From Ewingella sp049889095 (GTDB lineage: Bacteria; Pseudomonadota; Gammaproteobacteria; Enterobacterales; Enterobacteriaceae), in assembly GCA_049889095.1 (NCBI GenBank), contig JBLJFK010000001.1: 64,000 bases of DNA. One strand, given 5' to 3'. The translations under genes were made by a program, and so were the position numbers. Of this stretch, positions 27,673 to 36,949 are shown in pieces. The notes under the pieces are model-generated. The model did not search any database. It worked only from the letters and a program-made list of their open reading frames with translations, and was not told the origin of the DNA. Every line of letters starts with the position of its first letter. Position 1 is the first letter of the stretch.

Positions 27673-27715
27673 GGGCGCAGCACTTCGCATATAAGGTATA
27701 AAAAATACTGCGCCC
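27673..27715 (-). terminator. Terminator of add
   Basis: GGGCGCAG and CTGCGCCC (27673-27680 with 27708-27715) pair across a 27-base AT-rich loop. On the minus strand the stem is followed by TTTTCTTG. It lies 12 bases past the add stop and may also serve the convergent DUF1496 gene. Confidence 0.65.
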
Positions 27716-27726
27716 CTGAGACAACA

Positions 27727-28725
27727 TTACCCTTTCACTTTGACGCGAATCGCCTCTTTCTCTGCATCATTCAAAAATGCCATCGTCAGGCCGTTTTCCT
27801 GCGCCTGACGTATCTCTGCGGCGGTCAGTCCGGCTGCAGGAGCGGCAACGCGGTATTCGTGCTCAATTTCGATACCCTGAACCGCCGGATCGTCAGTATT
27901 GATAGAAGCCAACACGCCGTGACGCAGAAACACCGCCAAGGGATGGAGCGCCAGTGAGGAGACGGTGCTGGTCTGGATGTTTGAGGTGAGACAAGATTCA
28001 ACGCCAATCTGATGTTTTGCCAGGAAGTCCATTAGCTCGGTATCTTCTGCCGCTTTTACGCCGTGACCGATACGCTCGGCGCCCAGTTCACGGATGGCCT
28101 GCCAGATGCTTTCAGGACCTGCGGCTTCACCGGCATGAACGGTAATACGCCAGCCCGCATCGCGGGCTTTATTGAAATGACTGAGGAACAGGCTGCCCGG
28201 GAAACCCAGCTCATCACCGGCCAGATCGAGGGCGGTAATACCGTCGCGATGCGCCAGTAAACCGTCCAGCTCCTGCAGGCAGGCTTCCTCACCAAACGTG
28301 CGGCTCAGGATACCAATCAGGCGCACGTCGATGTCATTTTCCTGACAGCCACGGCGGATCCCTTCTATCACAGCGTCTACCACGCCAGCCACGGGCAGTT
28401 GGTGCGTCATGGCCATGTAATAAGGTGAAAAACGCAGCTCGGTGTAGTGCAAACCGGCTCTGGCCGCATCTTCCACGTTTTCCTGTGCGACCCGGCGGCA
28501 GGCATCGAGATCGCCGAGAACTTTCACCCCCCAGTCGAGTTTTTGCAGGAAGCTCACCAGATCCGGTGCGGTCTCCATCACCTGAACGTGCGGGCGCAAA
28601 GTATCGATTTCACTGGCGGGCAGGGTGAGATTAAATTGGCGGCCTAAATCGAGAATAGTCTGAGCGCGGATGTTGCCATCAAGGTGGCGATGAATATCCG
28701 TCAGAGGAAGGCGAGGGTCTATCAT
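27727..28725 (-). CDS. add: Adenosine deaminase Add
   Basis: Add deaminates adenosine and deoxyadenosine to inosine forms in purine salvage. The 332 residues agree with E. coli (333). Zinc ligands and catalytic residues lie in DIHRHLDGN (N-terminus), VHAGEAAGP, RIGHGV and SINTDDPAVQG. The start MIDPRLPLTD at 28725 matches the family; a GTG three codons upstream is in frame. No strong ribosome-binding site is seen. It is the last of three leftward genes (manA, ydgA, add), each separated by a terminator. Confidence 0.97.
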   Translation of the reverse strand: MIDPRLPLTDIHRHLDGNIRAQTILDLGRQFNLTLPASEIDTLRPHVQVMETAPDLVSFLQKLDWGVKVLGDLDACRRVAQENVEDAARAGLHYTELRFSPYYMAMTHQLPVAGVVDAVIEGIRRGCQENDIDVRLIGILSRTFGEEACLQELDGLLAHRDGITALDLAGDELGFPGSLFLSHFNKARDAGWRITVHAGEAAGPESIWQAIRELGAERIGHGVKAAEDTELMDFLAKHQIGVESCLTSNIQTSTVSSLALHPLAVFLRHGVLASINTDDPAVQGIEIEHEYRVAAPAAGLTAAEIRQAQENGLTMAFLNDAEKEAIRVKVKG

Positions 28726-28902
28726 GGTGTGCACTCATTATTGCCAGAAAGTGCGAGGCATTATAACGGGTTAATCGGCAGGAAGGGAATGTTGTTGCGC
28801 AACACTTCTCACATCTTGCCCTAAAAAAGCGTATTACTATTCTGTTCGGCCTGATTGAACGTGGATATGCATAGCACCGAACGCTTTATTAATGCTCAGA
28901 CC

Positions 28903-28925
28903 AAAAAAACCCGTCCGGAGACGGG
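28903..28925 (-). terminator. Terminator of ydgA
   Basis: CCCGTC, CGGA, GACGGG (28910-28925), followed on the minus strand by seven T residues (28903-28909): a compact intrinsic terminator. Confidence 0.85.
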
Positions 28926-28963
28926 CTTATGCATGATGTATCAATTTCTAATTCAGTCAGTAC

Positions 28964-30511
28964 TTATTGAGCATTCGGCGCAACAGGAGCGACCGGCGGT
29001 GCCAGTGGCTCTGGGGCTTCAGTTTGCGGCGCAACGCCGTTACCGCCGAAGACGCCAAACAGACCCATGAACTCCTGAAGGGTCATTTTCTGGCCATTCA
29101 GATTTACCTGATTGTCTGCATACTGGAAGCTGCTGGAAATGGTGTCATCTTTCAGCGTGGTAATTTTGAACATCTGTCCCATCGCCGCGATGCCCTGAAC
29201 CTGCTGTTTTGCCAGTTTCTCCGCATCATCACCGCTGTAACCCTGAAGCTTAGCGGTCTGCATGGTCATTTCAGTTGCCATAGCTACCGGGATGGTCAGT
29301 TTTGCGTCAACTTTGTTTACCCACTGTGAAATCAGCTGGTCGCCACTCTGGATTTGAGAATCTGCGGCCGGTGCTTTCATGTCAACAAGCAGGTTGAAAC
29401 TGCTTTCACCTTTACTGTTTTTCCAGCTCAGTGGAGAAATACTGATGCTAGGGTTGCCCTTGAGCAACGGTGTCAGGCTAGTGGTAAACAGTTCAGCTAT
29501 CCTCTGCTCGTAAGCCGCCGGATCAATCTCATTCGACTGCGCCAGTAATTGCTGGGACTGTTGGTTGTATTTGTCAGAGAAGGCTTTCAGCGCCGCAGCA
29601 TCAAGGCCGCTGACTTTCACCGTCAATTTACCGGATCCGAAATCAGCGCCCTGAATTTTCACCGCATCAAGGGTGTAATCTTGCTGACCCTTGATATTGC
29701 TACCATCTTCACTGAATTTACTCACCAGTTTGAAATTATCCAGAGACGCCGCATCTTTACCATCGACATTCACCAGGATTTGTTTAACGGTCAGATTCTG
29801 ATCGCCAACGCTGACTTTAGACTGGCCCTGATGAGTATTACTGTCTATGGAGAAACCATTCAGGGTGACTTTCTCAAGCTGACCGAACTGATTTTGTGAG
29901 GTCAACGCGATGCTGTCACTTTTGCCATCGAAGGACACTTTAGTCAGATCTTTATCGACGGCGACATTGATATCCGCCCCGCCAAACTGCAGCTTGCTGG
30001 TATTCTTGTCGTAATCAACCGGAATGATGTTGATAGCCGAAGAACTCCCACCGCTGTAAGACACGCGGGTGTCAGCCGTCACCAGAGATTTACCCTTGGT
30101 AACGTCAAACAGTGGCTTCAGGGTTGGGGTGTTTTGCAGTTCGGAATGCACTGACGCCATGCTTGGGATGAGGTTGAATTTTTTCAACTGCGCTGCCGGG
30201 AAAGGGCCGTGATCGATGGTTTCGATAAAGGCAATTTCATCACCGGTTTTAAGCACGCTAGTTCCTGCCGCGGCTGCCGCTGCATCCGGTTTCAGAACGA
30301 TACGTACCTGGCTGGAGAACAGGCCACGATGGTAATCCTGATAAGAAACGTTAACGCCGGCTTTAGGGAATGAAGACTGGAGTTGGCTGTTGGCATTGGC
30401 GGCCACCTCAACCATATGCTGCTCGACCATTTTACCGGTATACCACGAGACGCCTGTCCAGGCTGCGCCAAGGACCACAATGACGCTTACAGCGACTAAC
30501 GATTTTTTCAT
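28964..30511 (-). CDS. ydgA: DUF945 family protein YdgA
   Basis: The 515-residue protein begins MKKSLVAVSVIVVLGAAWTG, one membrane anchor, and is followed by a large periplasmic beta-rich domain. Family landmarks are VSYQDYHRGLFSSQ, DHGPFPAAQLKKFNLIPSMAS and LSWKNSKGESSFNLL. E. coli YdgA has the same order beside manA, and its role is unknown (periplasmic or membrane-associated). I took the ATG at 30511; the longer frame to 30544 lacks family sequence. The Pro/Ala-rich end is longer than in E. coli. Confidence 0.93.
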   Translation of the reverse strand: MKKSLVAVSVIVVLGAAWTGVSWYTGKMVEQHMVEVAANANSQLQSSFPKAGVNVSYQDYHRGLFSSQVRIVLKPDAAAAAAGTSVLKTGDEIAFIETIDHGPFPAAQLKKFNLIPSMASVHSELQNTPTLKPLFDVTKGKSLVTADTRVSYSGGSSSAINIIPVDYDKNTSKLQFGGADINVAVDKDLTKVSFDGKSDSIALTSQNQFGQLEKVTLNGFSIDSNTHQGQSKVSVGDQNLTVKQILVNVDGKDAASLDNFKLVSKFSEDGSNIKGQQDYTLDAVKIQGADFGSGKLTVKVSGLDAAALKAFSDKYNQQSQQLLAQSNEIDPAAYEQRIAELFTTSLTPLLKGNPSISISPLSWKNSKGESSFNLLVDMKAPAADSQIQSGDQLISQWVNKVDAKLTIPVAMATEMTMQTAKLQGYSGDDAEKLAKQQVQGIAAMGQMFKITTLKDDTISSSFQYADNQVNLNGQKMTLQEFMGLFGVFGGNGVAPQTEAPEPLAPPVAPVAPNAQ

Positions 30512-30537
30512 AGCTCTGTTCATCCTTAGAAAATGTC

Positions 30538-30577
30538 CCCACAATAAAAAACGCCTTACGGCGCTATTTATTGTGGG
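30538..30577 (-). terminator. Terminator of manA
   Basis: On the minus strand CGCC, GTAA, GGCG is followed by TTTTTT. An outer 11-bp stem (30538-30548 with 30567-30577) encloses it. It lies between the manA stop and the ydgA start. Confidence 0.9.
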
Positions 30578-30651
30578 TGAAGTAGGACCTAAATGGCAAA
30601 TTTTTCACTGAAATTAGGTATTTTGCCTCATCGACCTATCCGAATTGAAGA

Positions 30652-31827
30652 CTAAATCCGGTTGAACACCCGTGCAATACGGCCATTACCACTGATACTC
30701 ACTGGCGATTCTATGGCAGCCAGATAACAAGATTCACCTGGTTTCAGCACCAGAGTCTGCTCCCCTTTTACCAGCACTGCCTGACCTTCAATACAGAAAA
30801 TAATCGCGGCACTCTGCTGTTCCAGCACCTGATCTGTAGCGGACAGGTTGTGAATAGAGAAAGAGAAATCTTCGACTGGAATCGGAAAGTTAAGTTCAGC
30901 GCCGTGCTCAACCGGCGTGCTCAGCAAATTACTGGCAGGTTTGGCGGTGAACTTGAGGTTAGCCAGTAATTCAGGAATATCAATATATTTAGGGGTCAGT
31001 CCTGCTCGTAGTACGTTGTCAGAATTGGCCATCACCTCCAGTGAAACGCCACTCAAATAAGCATGTGGAGTTTCGGCATACAAGAACATGGCTTCGCCCG
31101 GCTGCAGGGTGATCACATTGAGTAGCAACGGCGAGAACAGACCGCTGTCATCCGGGTAAAAAACACGGATGCTGCGTATGGTATCCCATGGCTGGCCTTG
31201 TTGATTATCCAGTGCGGACTTCAGTACGCCAAGTGCCAACGACTTTGCTTCACCTTCCAGGCTGAGCAAACCGGCGAATAGGATTCGCAGGTGGTCTACG
31301 TCAGGATGCGTGAGGAATTCAGCAATGTGTGGGTTGGCGCCAGATACCGGCTGCAGCAGCGAAACAATATCACTTAATTCGCGAAAACCGTTCATCGCCT
31401 GAAAAGGCGTCAGGGCGTAGACCAGTTCAGGTTTATGGTTCGGATCTTTATAATTACGTTCTGCCGCATCAATCGCAATTCCAGCGGCATTCTCTTTGGC
31501 GAAACCTATTTCAGCAGCCCGCTTGCTTGGATGAACTTGGATCGAAAGCGGCTGATCGGCGCAGAGCACTTTAAACAGGAATGGTAGCTCACCGAAACGT
31601 TCTGCAACTTTCTTACCTAGCTGTTGTTCAAGGTTGGCACTGATTTGAGTGCGTAAGGAAATTTCCTGCCCTTGTGCATTGATGACATTAGAACTGCTTT
31701 TAGGGTGGGCACCCATCCACAATTCTGCCATCGGTTTGTTGTCAGGGTTGGTCATGCCATACAGTTTGGTCAATGCGTCAGTACTGCCCCAGGCGTAATT
31801 TTGTACGCCATTATTCATTTTTTGCAT
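30652..31827 (-). CDS. manA: Mannose-6-phosphate isomerase ManA
   Basis: ManA is a zinc metalloenzyme interconverting fructose 6-phosphate and mannose 6-phosphate, feeding mannose use and GDP-mannose synthesis. The 391 residues equal E. coli. Zinc-site segments are SIQVHPSK, DPNHKPELV and AETPHAYLSG. The ATG at 31827 (MQKMNNGVQNYAWG) has AGGA at a 7-base spacing, while the open frame to 31851 adds eight unrelated residues. It is divergent from fumC, as in E. coli. Confidence 0.97.
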   Translation of the reverse strand: MQKMNNGVQNYAWGSTDALTKLYGMTNPDNKPMAELWMGAHPKSSSNVINAQGQEISLRTQISANLEQQLGKKVAERFGELPFLFKVLCADQPLSIQVHPSKRAAEIGFAKENAAGIAIDAAERNYKDPNHKPELVYALTPFQAMNGFRELSDIVSLLQPVSGANPHIAEFLTHPDVDHLRILFAGLLSLEGEAKSLALGVLKSALDNQQGQPWDTIRSIRVFYPDDSGLFSPLLLNVITLQPGEAMFLYAETPHAYLSGVSLEVMANSDNVLRAGLTPKYIDIPELLANLKFTAKPASNLLSTPVEHGAELNFPIPVEDFSFSIHNLSATDQVLEQQSAAIIFCIEGQAVLVKGEQTLVLKPGESCYLAAIESPVSISGNGRIARVFNRI

Positions 31828-32095
31828 ATGTCGTCCTGAGCTCCCAATCATGTAGGGGATGAAGTAAATAAAACTCTGCGCGTAGTAAACAATGACCTAA
31901 GCCGCTTAAGCAACTCCTGATGACAAAGATGAAGAAAAATTCCGGTGAGAGCTAAATCCCAGAATTCCGTCACTACGGCATTATGCCTCTTCGATATATG
32001 CCATTATACTCGTCGGGCCGCCGCTAAATACAACGTATGGGAGCGCGAGGCGGAGAGATTATAAACATTCATTTAAGAGTGCTAAGGAGACAGTA

Positions 32096-33496
32096 ATGGC
32101 AGCAGTGACTCGCATTGAAAAAGACTCAATGGGTCCTATCGACGTACCGGCGGATAAGCTTTGGGGTGCTCAAACGCAGCGTTCACTCGAACATTTCCGT
32201 ATCTCTTCTGAAAAAATGCCAGAAGCTCTGATCCATGCATTGGCGCAAACCAAGCGTGCGGCAGCCTGCGTGAATATGGATTTAGGCCTGCTGCCGGCCG
32301 AACGGGGCAATGCCATTATTGCTGCTGCCGATGAAGTGCTGGCTGGCAAGCACCCCACTGAGTTCCCGCTGGCTATCTGGCAGACCGGTTCCGGCACGCA
32401 AACCAACATGAATATGAACGAAGTGCTGGCTAACCGGGCGAGTGAGATCCTCGGTGGCGAGCGCGGCGAAGGGCGTAAAATTCATCCCAACGATGATGTG
32501 AACAAGAGCCAAAGTTCTAATGACGTTTTTCCTACGGCAATGCATGTGGCTGCAGTGATTGAACTGCGTGAAACGCTGTTGCCTGAACTGAAAGAGTTGC
32601 ACAAAACGCTGGCGGCGAAATCTGAAGCTTTCAAAGATATTGTTAAAATCGGTCGTACACACTTGCAGGACGCAACACCGCTGACACTGGGCCAGGAAAT
32701 TTCTGGCTGGGTCGCGATGCTGGCCCACAGCATGGTACATATCGAAGCCAGTATCCCGCATATTGCTGAATTAGCATTGGGTGGTACGGCGGTGGGAACC
32801 GGTCTGAATACCCATCCGGAATACGCGGTACGCGTTGCCAAAGCACTGGCTGAACAAACCAAACAACCGTTTGTGACCTCGCCTAATAAATTTGAAGCTC
32901 TGGCAACGTGCGATGCACTTGTGCATGGACATGGTGCGCTGAAAGGCCTGGCAGCCTCATTGATGAAGATTGCCAACGACGTTCGCTGGTTATCTTCGGG
33001 CCCGCGTTGCGGCATCGGTGAGATTGCCATTCCGGAAAACGAGCCAGGCAGTTCCATCATGCCAGGTAAAGTAAACCCGACCCAGTGTGAAGCGATGACT
33101 ATGCTGTGCGCGCAAGTGCTGGGCAATGACGTAGCGGTTAACATCGGTGGCGCATCTGGCAACTTCGAGCTGAACGTTTTCCGCCCGATGGTGATCCACA
33201 ACTTCCTGCAATCCATCCGCTTGCTGGCCGACGGCATGCGTGGTTTCAACGAGCATTGTGCGGTAGGTATCGAACCTGTACGTGACCGTATCACTCAGTT
33301 GCTCAATGAGTCACTGATGCTGGTGACGGCGCTTAATACCCATATTGGTTATGACAAAGCGGCAGAGATCGCCAAGAAAGCCCATAAAGAAGGGCTGACG
33401 CTGAAAGCCTCCGCGCTGAAGCTCGGTTATCTGACCGAAGCCCAGTTTGACGAATGGGTACGGCCAGAAGATATGGTAGGAAGTATGAAGGGGTAA
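32096..33496 (+). CDS. fumC: Fumarate hydratase class II FumC
   Basis: FumC is the iron-free, oxidant-stable fumarase of the TCA cycle. The 466 residues agree with E. coli (467). The signature GSSIMPGKVNPTQCE (about 318-332) carries the catalytic serine loop, GRTHLQDATPLTLGQE the catalytic His, and TGSGTQTNMNMNEV the substrate contacts. AAGGAG lies 7 bases before the ATG. In E. coli fumC follows fumA; here no fumA precedes it. Downstream is a 0.7-kb structured gap before the convergent tus. Confidence 0.98.
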   Translation: MAAVTRIEKDSMGPIDVPADKLWGAQTQRSLEHFRISSEKMPEALIHALAQTKRAAACVNMDLGLLPAERGNAIIAAADEVLAGKHPTEFPLAIWQTGSGTQTNMNMNEVLANRASEILGGERGEGRKIHPNDDVNKSQSSNDVFPTAMHVAAVIELRETLLPELKELHKTLAAKSEAFKDIVKIGRTHLQDATPLTLGQEISGWVAMLAHSMVHIEASIPHIAELALGGTAVGTGLNTHPEYAVRVAKALAEQTKQPFVTSPNKFEALATCDALVHGHGALKGLAASLMKIANDVRWLSSGPRCGIGEIAIPENEPGSSIMPGKVNPTQCEAMTMLCAQVLGNDVAVNIGGASGNFELNVFRPMVIHNFLQSIRLLADGMRGFNEHCAVGIEPVRDRITQLLNESLMLVTALNTHIGYDKAAEIAKKAHKEGLTLKASALKLGYLTEAQFDEWVRPEDMVGSMKG

Positions 33497-34205
33497 ACTG
33501 GGGTCAGTTTTATCACCTTTTAGTTACAAATTTAAATGCAAGGTCGCGGGCTCGCCGCCCACACTGGCCCAAAGGGTTTTAAACGAAACCCTTTGGAATC
33601 CTGCGTTTTTTGCTGCTGTAGCATCGAGGCTGCGCTGGTCACAATGGCCGTGTTTCAGGGGCCGCAATAATAGCCGCAAAATGTCAGCCCTACGGGCTTC
33701 CCGGCTGCGGGTTTACTCGACCTTTGGCCTCGCCCTTCGGGCCGTCGCAGTGCGACGTTGTCTCGCTACGCTCGGCTTAAGCCAACGGTAAAGATGTTGT
33801 CTCTCCACCGACTTGCCGGTGACATTTTGAATGCGGCCGAAGCTTCTTTAAAACTCCAAACCCAAACCCAAACCCAAATTCCAATTCAAAAGCAGACTTG
33901 TATTCGTTTTTAAAAAAGCCAAGGCCGCGTTCAAAACGACGTCGAATGAGTGGTGAGAAACGGTGAGAGTTTTCTTCGAGCTGATCCGAACCCGAAATAA
34001 GAGCACCGCGCAGCGGCGGAGTTTGCGGCTATAACGGAAATTCCTGAAACATGTCCATTGTGACCAGCGCAGGTGCTGTTTTTAAAAGAACCCGGGATTC
34101 TCAAGGGTGGTGGCGATAAGCCATCCTTGAGGCCAGTTTGGGTGGCAACCCAAGGTTTTGACGTTGAATTTAAAAAGCGACAGAGGAACGCAACCGCCCC
34201 AAACC
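33497..34205. repeat. Structured non-coding block between fumC and tus
   Basis: About 700 bases without a supported gene, densely filled with inverted repeats: a perfect 11-bp stem at 33569-33579/33586-33596, GC-rich short palindromes near 33690-33830, a stem near 34111-34133 and TTGGGT-GGCA-ACCCAA at 34138-34153. The ends are AT-rich and resemble segments near 43.75 kb and 61.58 kb (see findings). It contrasts with the short gaps elsewhere and may be a composite of intergenic repeat units. Confidence 0.65.
33856..33878 (+). repeat. CCCAAA hexamer tandem repeat
   Basis: Nearly four direct copies of CCCAAA (the first lacks one C) lie inside the fumC-tus block. The length may vary by slippage. 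No function is apparent. Confidence 0.85.
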
Positions 34206-35156
34206 TTAAGCGTCCAATTGGTCCGCCGACCAATCCGTGTAAAGGTGTAACCTTTTAATTAGCAGATTGAGCGACTGCGCCACCGGTTTATATTTATGTT
34301 TCACTGTGCCAGCATCGTAATCCAACAATTCGCCAATTTTAGGCGGCTGGACGGTCGGCGTTTTCAAACACAAAGCGATAAGCGGCATTGGGCAGGGGTG
34401 TTGCACCTGTTTCTGGCTGTTGCGATACCACACGCGGGCGATGGGTTGTACCTTCACCGGGCGTTTGATTTTCAGGATGGCATGTTCAGGAATGCGCTTA
34501 ACGTCATTTATCTCGCGAGTAATGTTATCTGCCCACTGATCGCGACTGTAAGGCGGTACTGAACGTCCAGCGGTCAGGCTTTTATCCAATTGAGCCAGAA
34601 TTTCTCCACGGCTGACATTTTTTATAATGTGCTTATTTGCCCAACCAAAACGCACGGAATCAGGGTCATTCAGGAAGGATATTGTCCGGTAGGCATTTAG
34701 CGTGATCAACCCGCGCAGGTGGGTATGCACGAACTCAAAGCGCTGCTCCCTGGCCAGGCCAGATTCCACCGTGACAATATGCTCCAACTCAGCTTTTAAT
34801 TTGTTTACTTCTTCAATCAACAGCAGGGCGGCCTGATGTTCTGCTGCATCGACCGCGTAGCACAGTACTCCAGGCAGACGAACGGCAGATTTACTGCTGA
34901 TATTCTCGCCATGATGATGAATAAACAGATTCTGAAAATGTTGTAGCGCGAGCTGGTGGGCTGCCTCACCGGTGTGGTGGGTAACCTGAATACGTTCGGC
35001 TGGGTTGAGCTCTTCACCTTTAGCAATATCGGGCAAACTGAATACGCGGGCCTGCAATAAATCGATCTGTTTTAAAAACCGGCTGAGATCGCCCAAAGCC
35101 AGTTCGAGTTCGTTGAAGCACTCGTTCATTCGGGCAATCAGGTCATAATGGGCCAT
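34206..35156 (-). CDS. tus: DNA replication terminus site-binding protein Tus
   Basis: Tus binds Ter sites and blocks replication forks coming from the non-permissive side. The 316 residues fit E. coli Tus (309). Recognisable segments include LPGVLCYAVDAAEHQAALLL, FGWANKHIIKNVSRGEI and IKRPVKVQPIARVWYRN, the latter in the central DNA-binding strands. A Ter site lies 9-27 bases upstream of the start codon in its promoter region, so autorepression as in E. coli is likely. It is convergent with fumC. Confidence 0.96.
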   Translation of the reverse strand: MAHYDLIARMNECFNELELALGDLSRFLKQIDLLQARVFSLPDIAKGEELNPAERIQVTHHTGEAAHQLALQHFQNLFIHHHGENISSKSAVRLPGVLCYAVDAAEHQAALLLIEEVNKLKAELEHIVTVESGLAREQRFEFVHTHLRGLITLNAYRTISFLNDPDSVRFGWANKHIIKNVSRGEILAQLDKSLTAGRSVPPYSRDQWADNITREINDVKRIPEHAILKIKRPVKVQPIARVWYRNSQKQVQHPCPMPLIALCLKTPTVQPPKIGELLDYDAGTVKHKYKPVAQSLNLLIKRLHLYTDWSADQLDA

Positions 35157-35167
35157 ATACTCTCCAT

Positions 35168-35182
35168 TTAGTTACAACATGC
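35168..35182 (-). promoter_or_regulatory. Ter site in the tus promoter region
   Basis: On the minus strand GCATGTTGTAACTAA matches the Ter core GNATGTTGTAACTAA at every position, including the conserved G that flips its partner C during fork arrest. Its place just upstream of tus is that of E. coli TerB. It serves both fork arrest and, by inference, tus autoregulation. Confidence 0.95.
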
Positions 35183-35266
35183 AATTTAGTATAAAACAAC
35201 TCAGCGTGCACACCTCAATTATATCCATCGCATTCAATCCAGTGTCATAGTGTCAGGCAGAAGTTG

Positions 35267-35285
35267 AAGGGGCACAACGCCCCTT
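35267..35285 (-). terminator. Hairpin after the ynfM-like gene
   Basis: AAGGGGC, ACAAC, GCCCCTT: a 7-bp stem 21 bases past the exporter stop. The T-run is weak (TT then C). Confidence 0.5.
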
Positions 35286-35305
35286 AGATTTAGCCTTAGA
35301 TTCAA

Positions 35306-36637
35306 TTAAGATTTTAGATCTGGAACTGTGCGGGCTTCCTCCTCCAGATTCATCAGTCGGTATCCAACGATGATCGCCACGACCAGCATCGAACTGATAA
35401 ACGCGGTTATGCCGTACCAGCCAAAGCTTTTCCAGAAGTAACCGCCAAGAGTCCCTGCAACGCTAGAACCGGCGTAGTAGGAGAATAAATAGAGTGACGA
35501 TGCCTGACCTCTGGCACGACGGGCGCGGCGCCCAATCCAGCCGCTCGCTACAGAATGGGCAGCAAAAAAACCACCGGTGACTAAAATCATGCCGATGAAA
35601 ATCGCCCACACGGGTGAGAATGCAGTGATCAGGATCCCGATCAACATCAGCGCGGTAGAACCCATCAATACCGGGCCACGGCCATAAACACCGGTCAGCG
35701 CACCCGCCTTTGGCGAACTGTAGGTGCCCATCAGGTAAACCACTGAGATCAGGCCAACCACCGCTTGGCTAAGATAATAGGGCGAACTGAGCAGTCGATA
35801 ACCTATGTAGTTAAATAGGGTAACGAAGCTGCCCATCAATAAAAAACCTTCGGCAAACAACATTGGCAACCCTCTGTCGCGCCAATGTAGCTTAAAATTA
35901 ATCAACATTTTCCGGGGTTTCAGAGAGCTGGCACGAAAATGTTTCGACGGCGGCAAAATACGCCAAAACATGATGGCTGACGCCAGCGCAAACAGCCCGA
36001 CGACTGCCACCGCAATACGCCATGAAAAAAAATCGGTCAGCACGCCGCTGACCAGACGCCCGCTCATACCACCGATCGAGTTACCGCTGATATAAAGGCC
36101 CATCGAGAAGGCCACCACGCTGGGGTGGATCTCTTCACTCAGATAGGTCATAGCAACTGCGGCAACGCCGCTGAGGGATAGACCCACAAGTGCGCGCATC
36201 AGTAATATACCGTTCCAGCTTTGCATAAATGCACAAATCAGCGTACAGATTGCCGCCAGCATCAGCGCGACCACCATGACCGATTTACGCCCAACAGCGT
36301 CGGAGACCGGCCCGGTAAAAAGTAAACCTATCGCCATCAGACCGGTCGACAATGACAGCGATAGACTGCTGTTGGCCGGAGACACGCCGAAGTCATGTGA
36401 CAGCACGGGTAAAATGGGTTGCACGCAATACAGCAGAGCGAAGGTCGCCAGACCGGCCGAAAACAGTGCAAGCGTCACCCGAATAAACTGCGGCGTGCCG
36501 CGTTTGATGAACGGCTTTTTAGACCGCGCAGAATAGGATGTGACAGAGAGTATTGGGTCATCGTTAACCGAATTGTGCTGATTGACCGAAAGATGGCTGG
36601 AATCTGATACAGCAGACTGACGTCCGGTGGTAGTCAC
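35306..36637 (-). CDS. ynfM: MFS exporter, YnfM-like (arabinose/drug efflux type)
   Basis: This 443-residue transporter has twelve predicted helices and a hydrophilic N-terminal tail of about 45 residues. After GTPQFIRVTLALFSAGLATF the segments FALLYCVQPILPVLSHDFGVSP and GPVSDAVGRKSVMVVALM mark the YnfM group of MFS exporters. Substrate unknown. The start is GTG at 36637 with AGGA 7 bases upstream. In E. coli a LysR regulator (ynfL) is divergent; here none is present, but a long palindrome lies in the upstream region. The gene stands between tus and mlc. Confidence 0.85.
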   Translation of the reverse strand: MTTTGRQSAVSDSSHLSVNQHNSVNDDPILSVTSYSARSKKPFIKRGTPQFIRVTLALFSAGLATFALLYCVQPILPVLSHDFGVSPANSSLSLSLSTGLMAIGLLFTGPVSDAVGRKSVMVVALMLAAICTLICAFMQSWNGILLMRALVGLSLSGVAAVAMTYLSEEIHPSVVAFSMGLYISGNSIGGMSGRLVSGVLTDFFSWRIAVAVVGLFALASAIMFWRILPPSKHFRASSLKPRKMLINFKLHWRDRGLPMLFAEGFLLMGSFVTLFNYIGYRLLSSPYYLSQAVVGLISVVYLMGTYSSPKAGALTGVYGRGPVLMGSTALMLIGILITAFSPVWAIFIGMILVTGGFFAAHSVASGWIGRRARRARGQASSLYLFSYYAGSSVAGTLGGYFWKSFGWYGITAFISSMLVVAIIVGYRLMNLEEEARTVPDLKS

Positions 36638-36657
36638 TTAAGATCCTTAGCAAACGC

Positions 36658-36690
36658 ATTTCATACAACTAAAGTTGTAAATGTATGAAA
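36658..36690. promoter_or_regulatory. Long palindrome before the ynfM-like gene
   Basis: TTTCATACA and TGTATGAAA form the outer arms, and ACAACT-AA-AGTTGT is a nested palindrome. It lies 20-50 bases upstream of the GTG start and looks like an operator. The regulator is unknown. Confidence 0.5.
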
Positions 36691-36949
36691 ATTTTAACAG
36701 GACGACTTACTTTGTCTAATCTATCCGGAAGTAAATATGCTTATGTTTGGATGTAAACTCATCGCTATTGGCGCCATTGTTGCTGTTGCTAAATCATTTG
36801 TGAAATTAATGAGGCGGGTCGAATGGCCATGAAACTGCTGTTTTTCCATTCGATTACTATCAAGTTTCTGACCAATATGTGCACTAAATCACATAACGAA
36901 TCAAATAGTTGACGACATATGGCAAAAACCTCAACATACCCATTAATCT

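Noticed and set aside
30538..30577. Operator-like palindrome before ydgA
   Set aside because: The inner stem with six T residues is a standard intrinsic terminator of manA; no need for a regulator site.
33519..33534. Second Ter-like site after fumC (TTAGTTACAA)
   Set aside because: It matches only the outer ten bases of Ter and lacks the conserved G-C pair and inner core needed for fork arrest.
33569..33879. CRISPR-like repetition
   Set aside because: The repeats are inverted or hexameric, with no regularly spaced direct repeats and no cas genes.
33497..34205. Retron or other reverse-transcriptase-linked RNA in the fumC-tus gap
   Set aside because: The inverted repeats look suggestive, but no reverse transcriptase gene or effector is near, so no retron can be supported.
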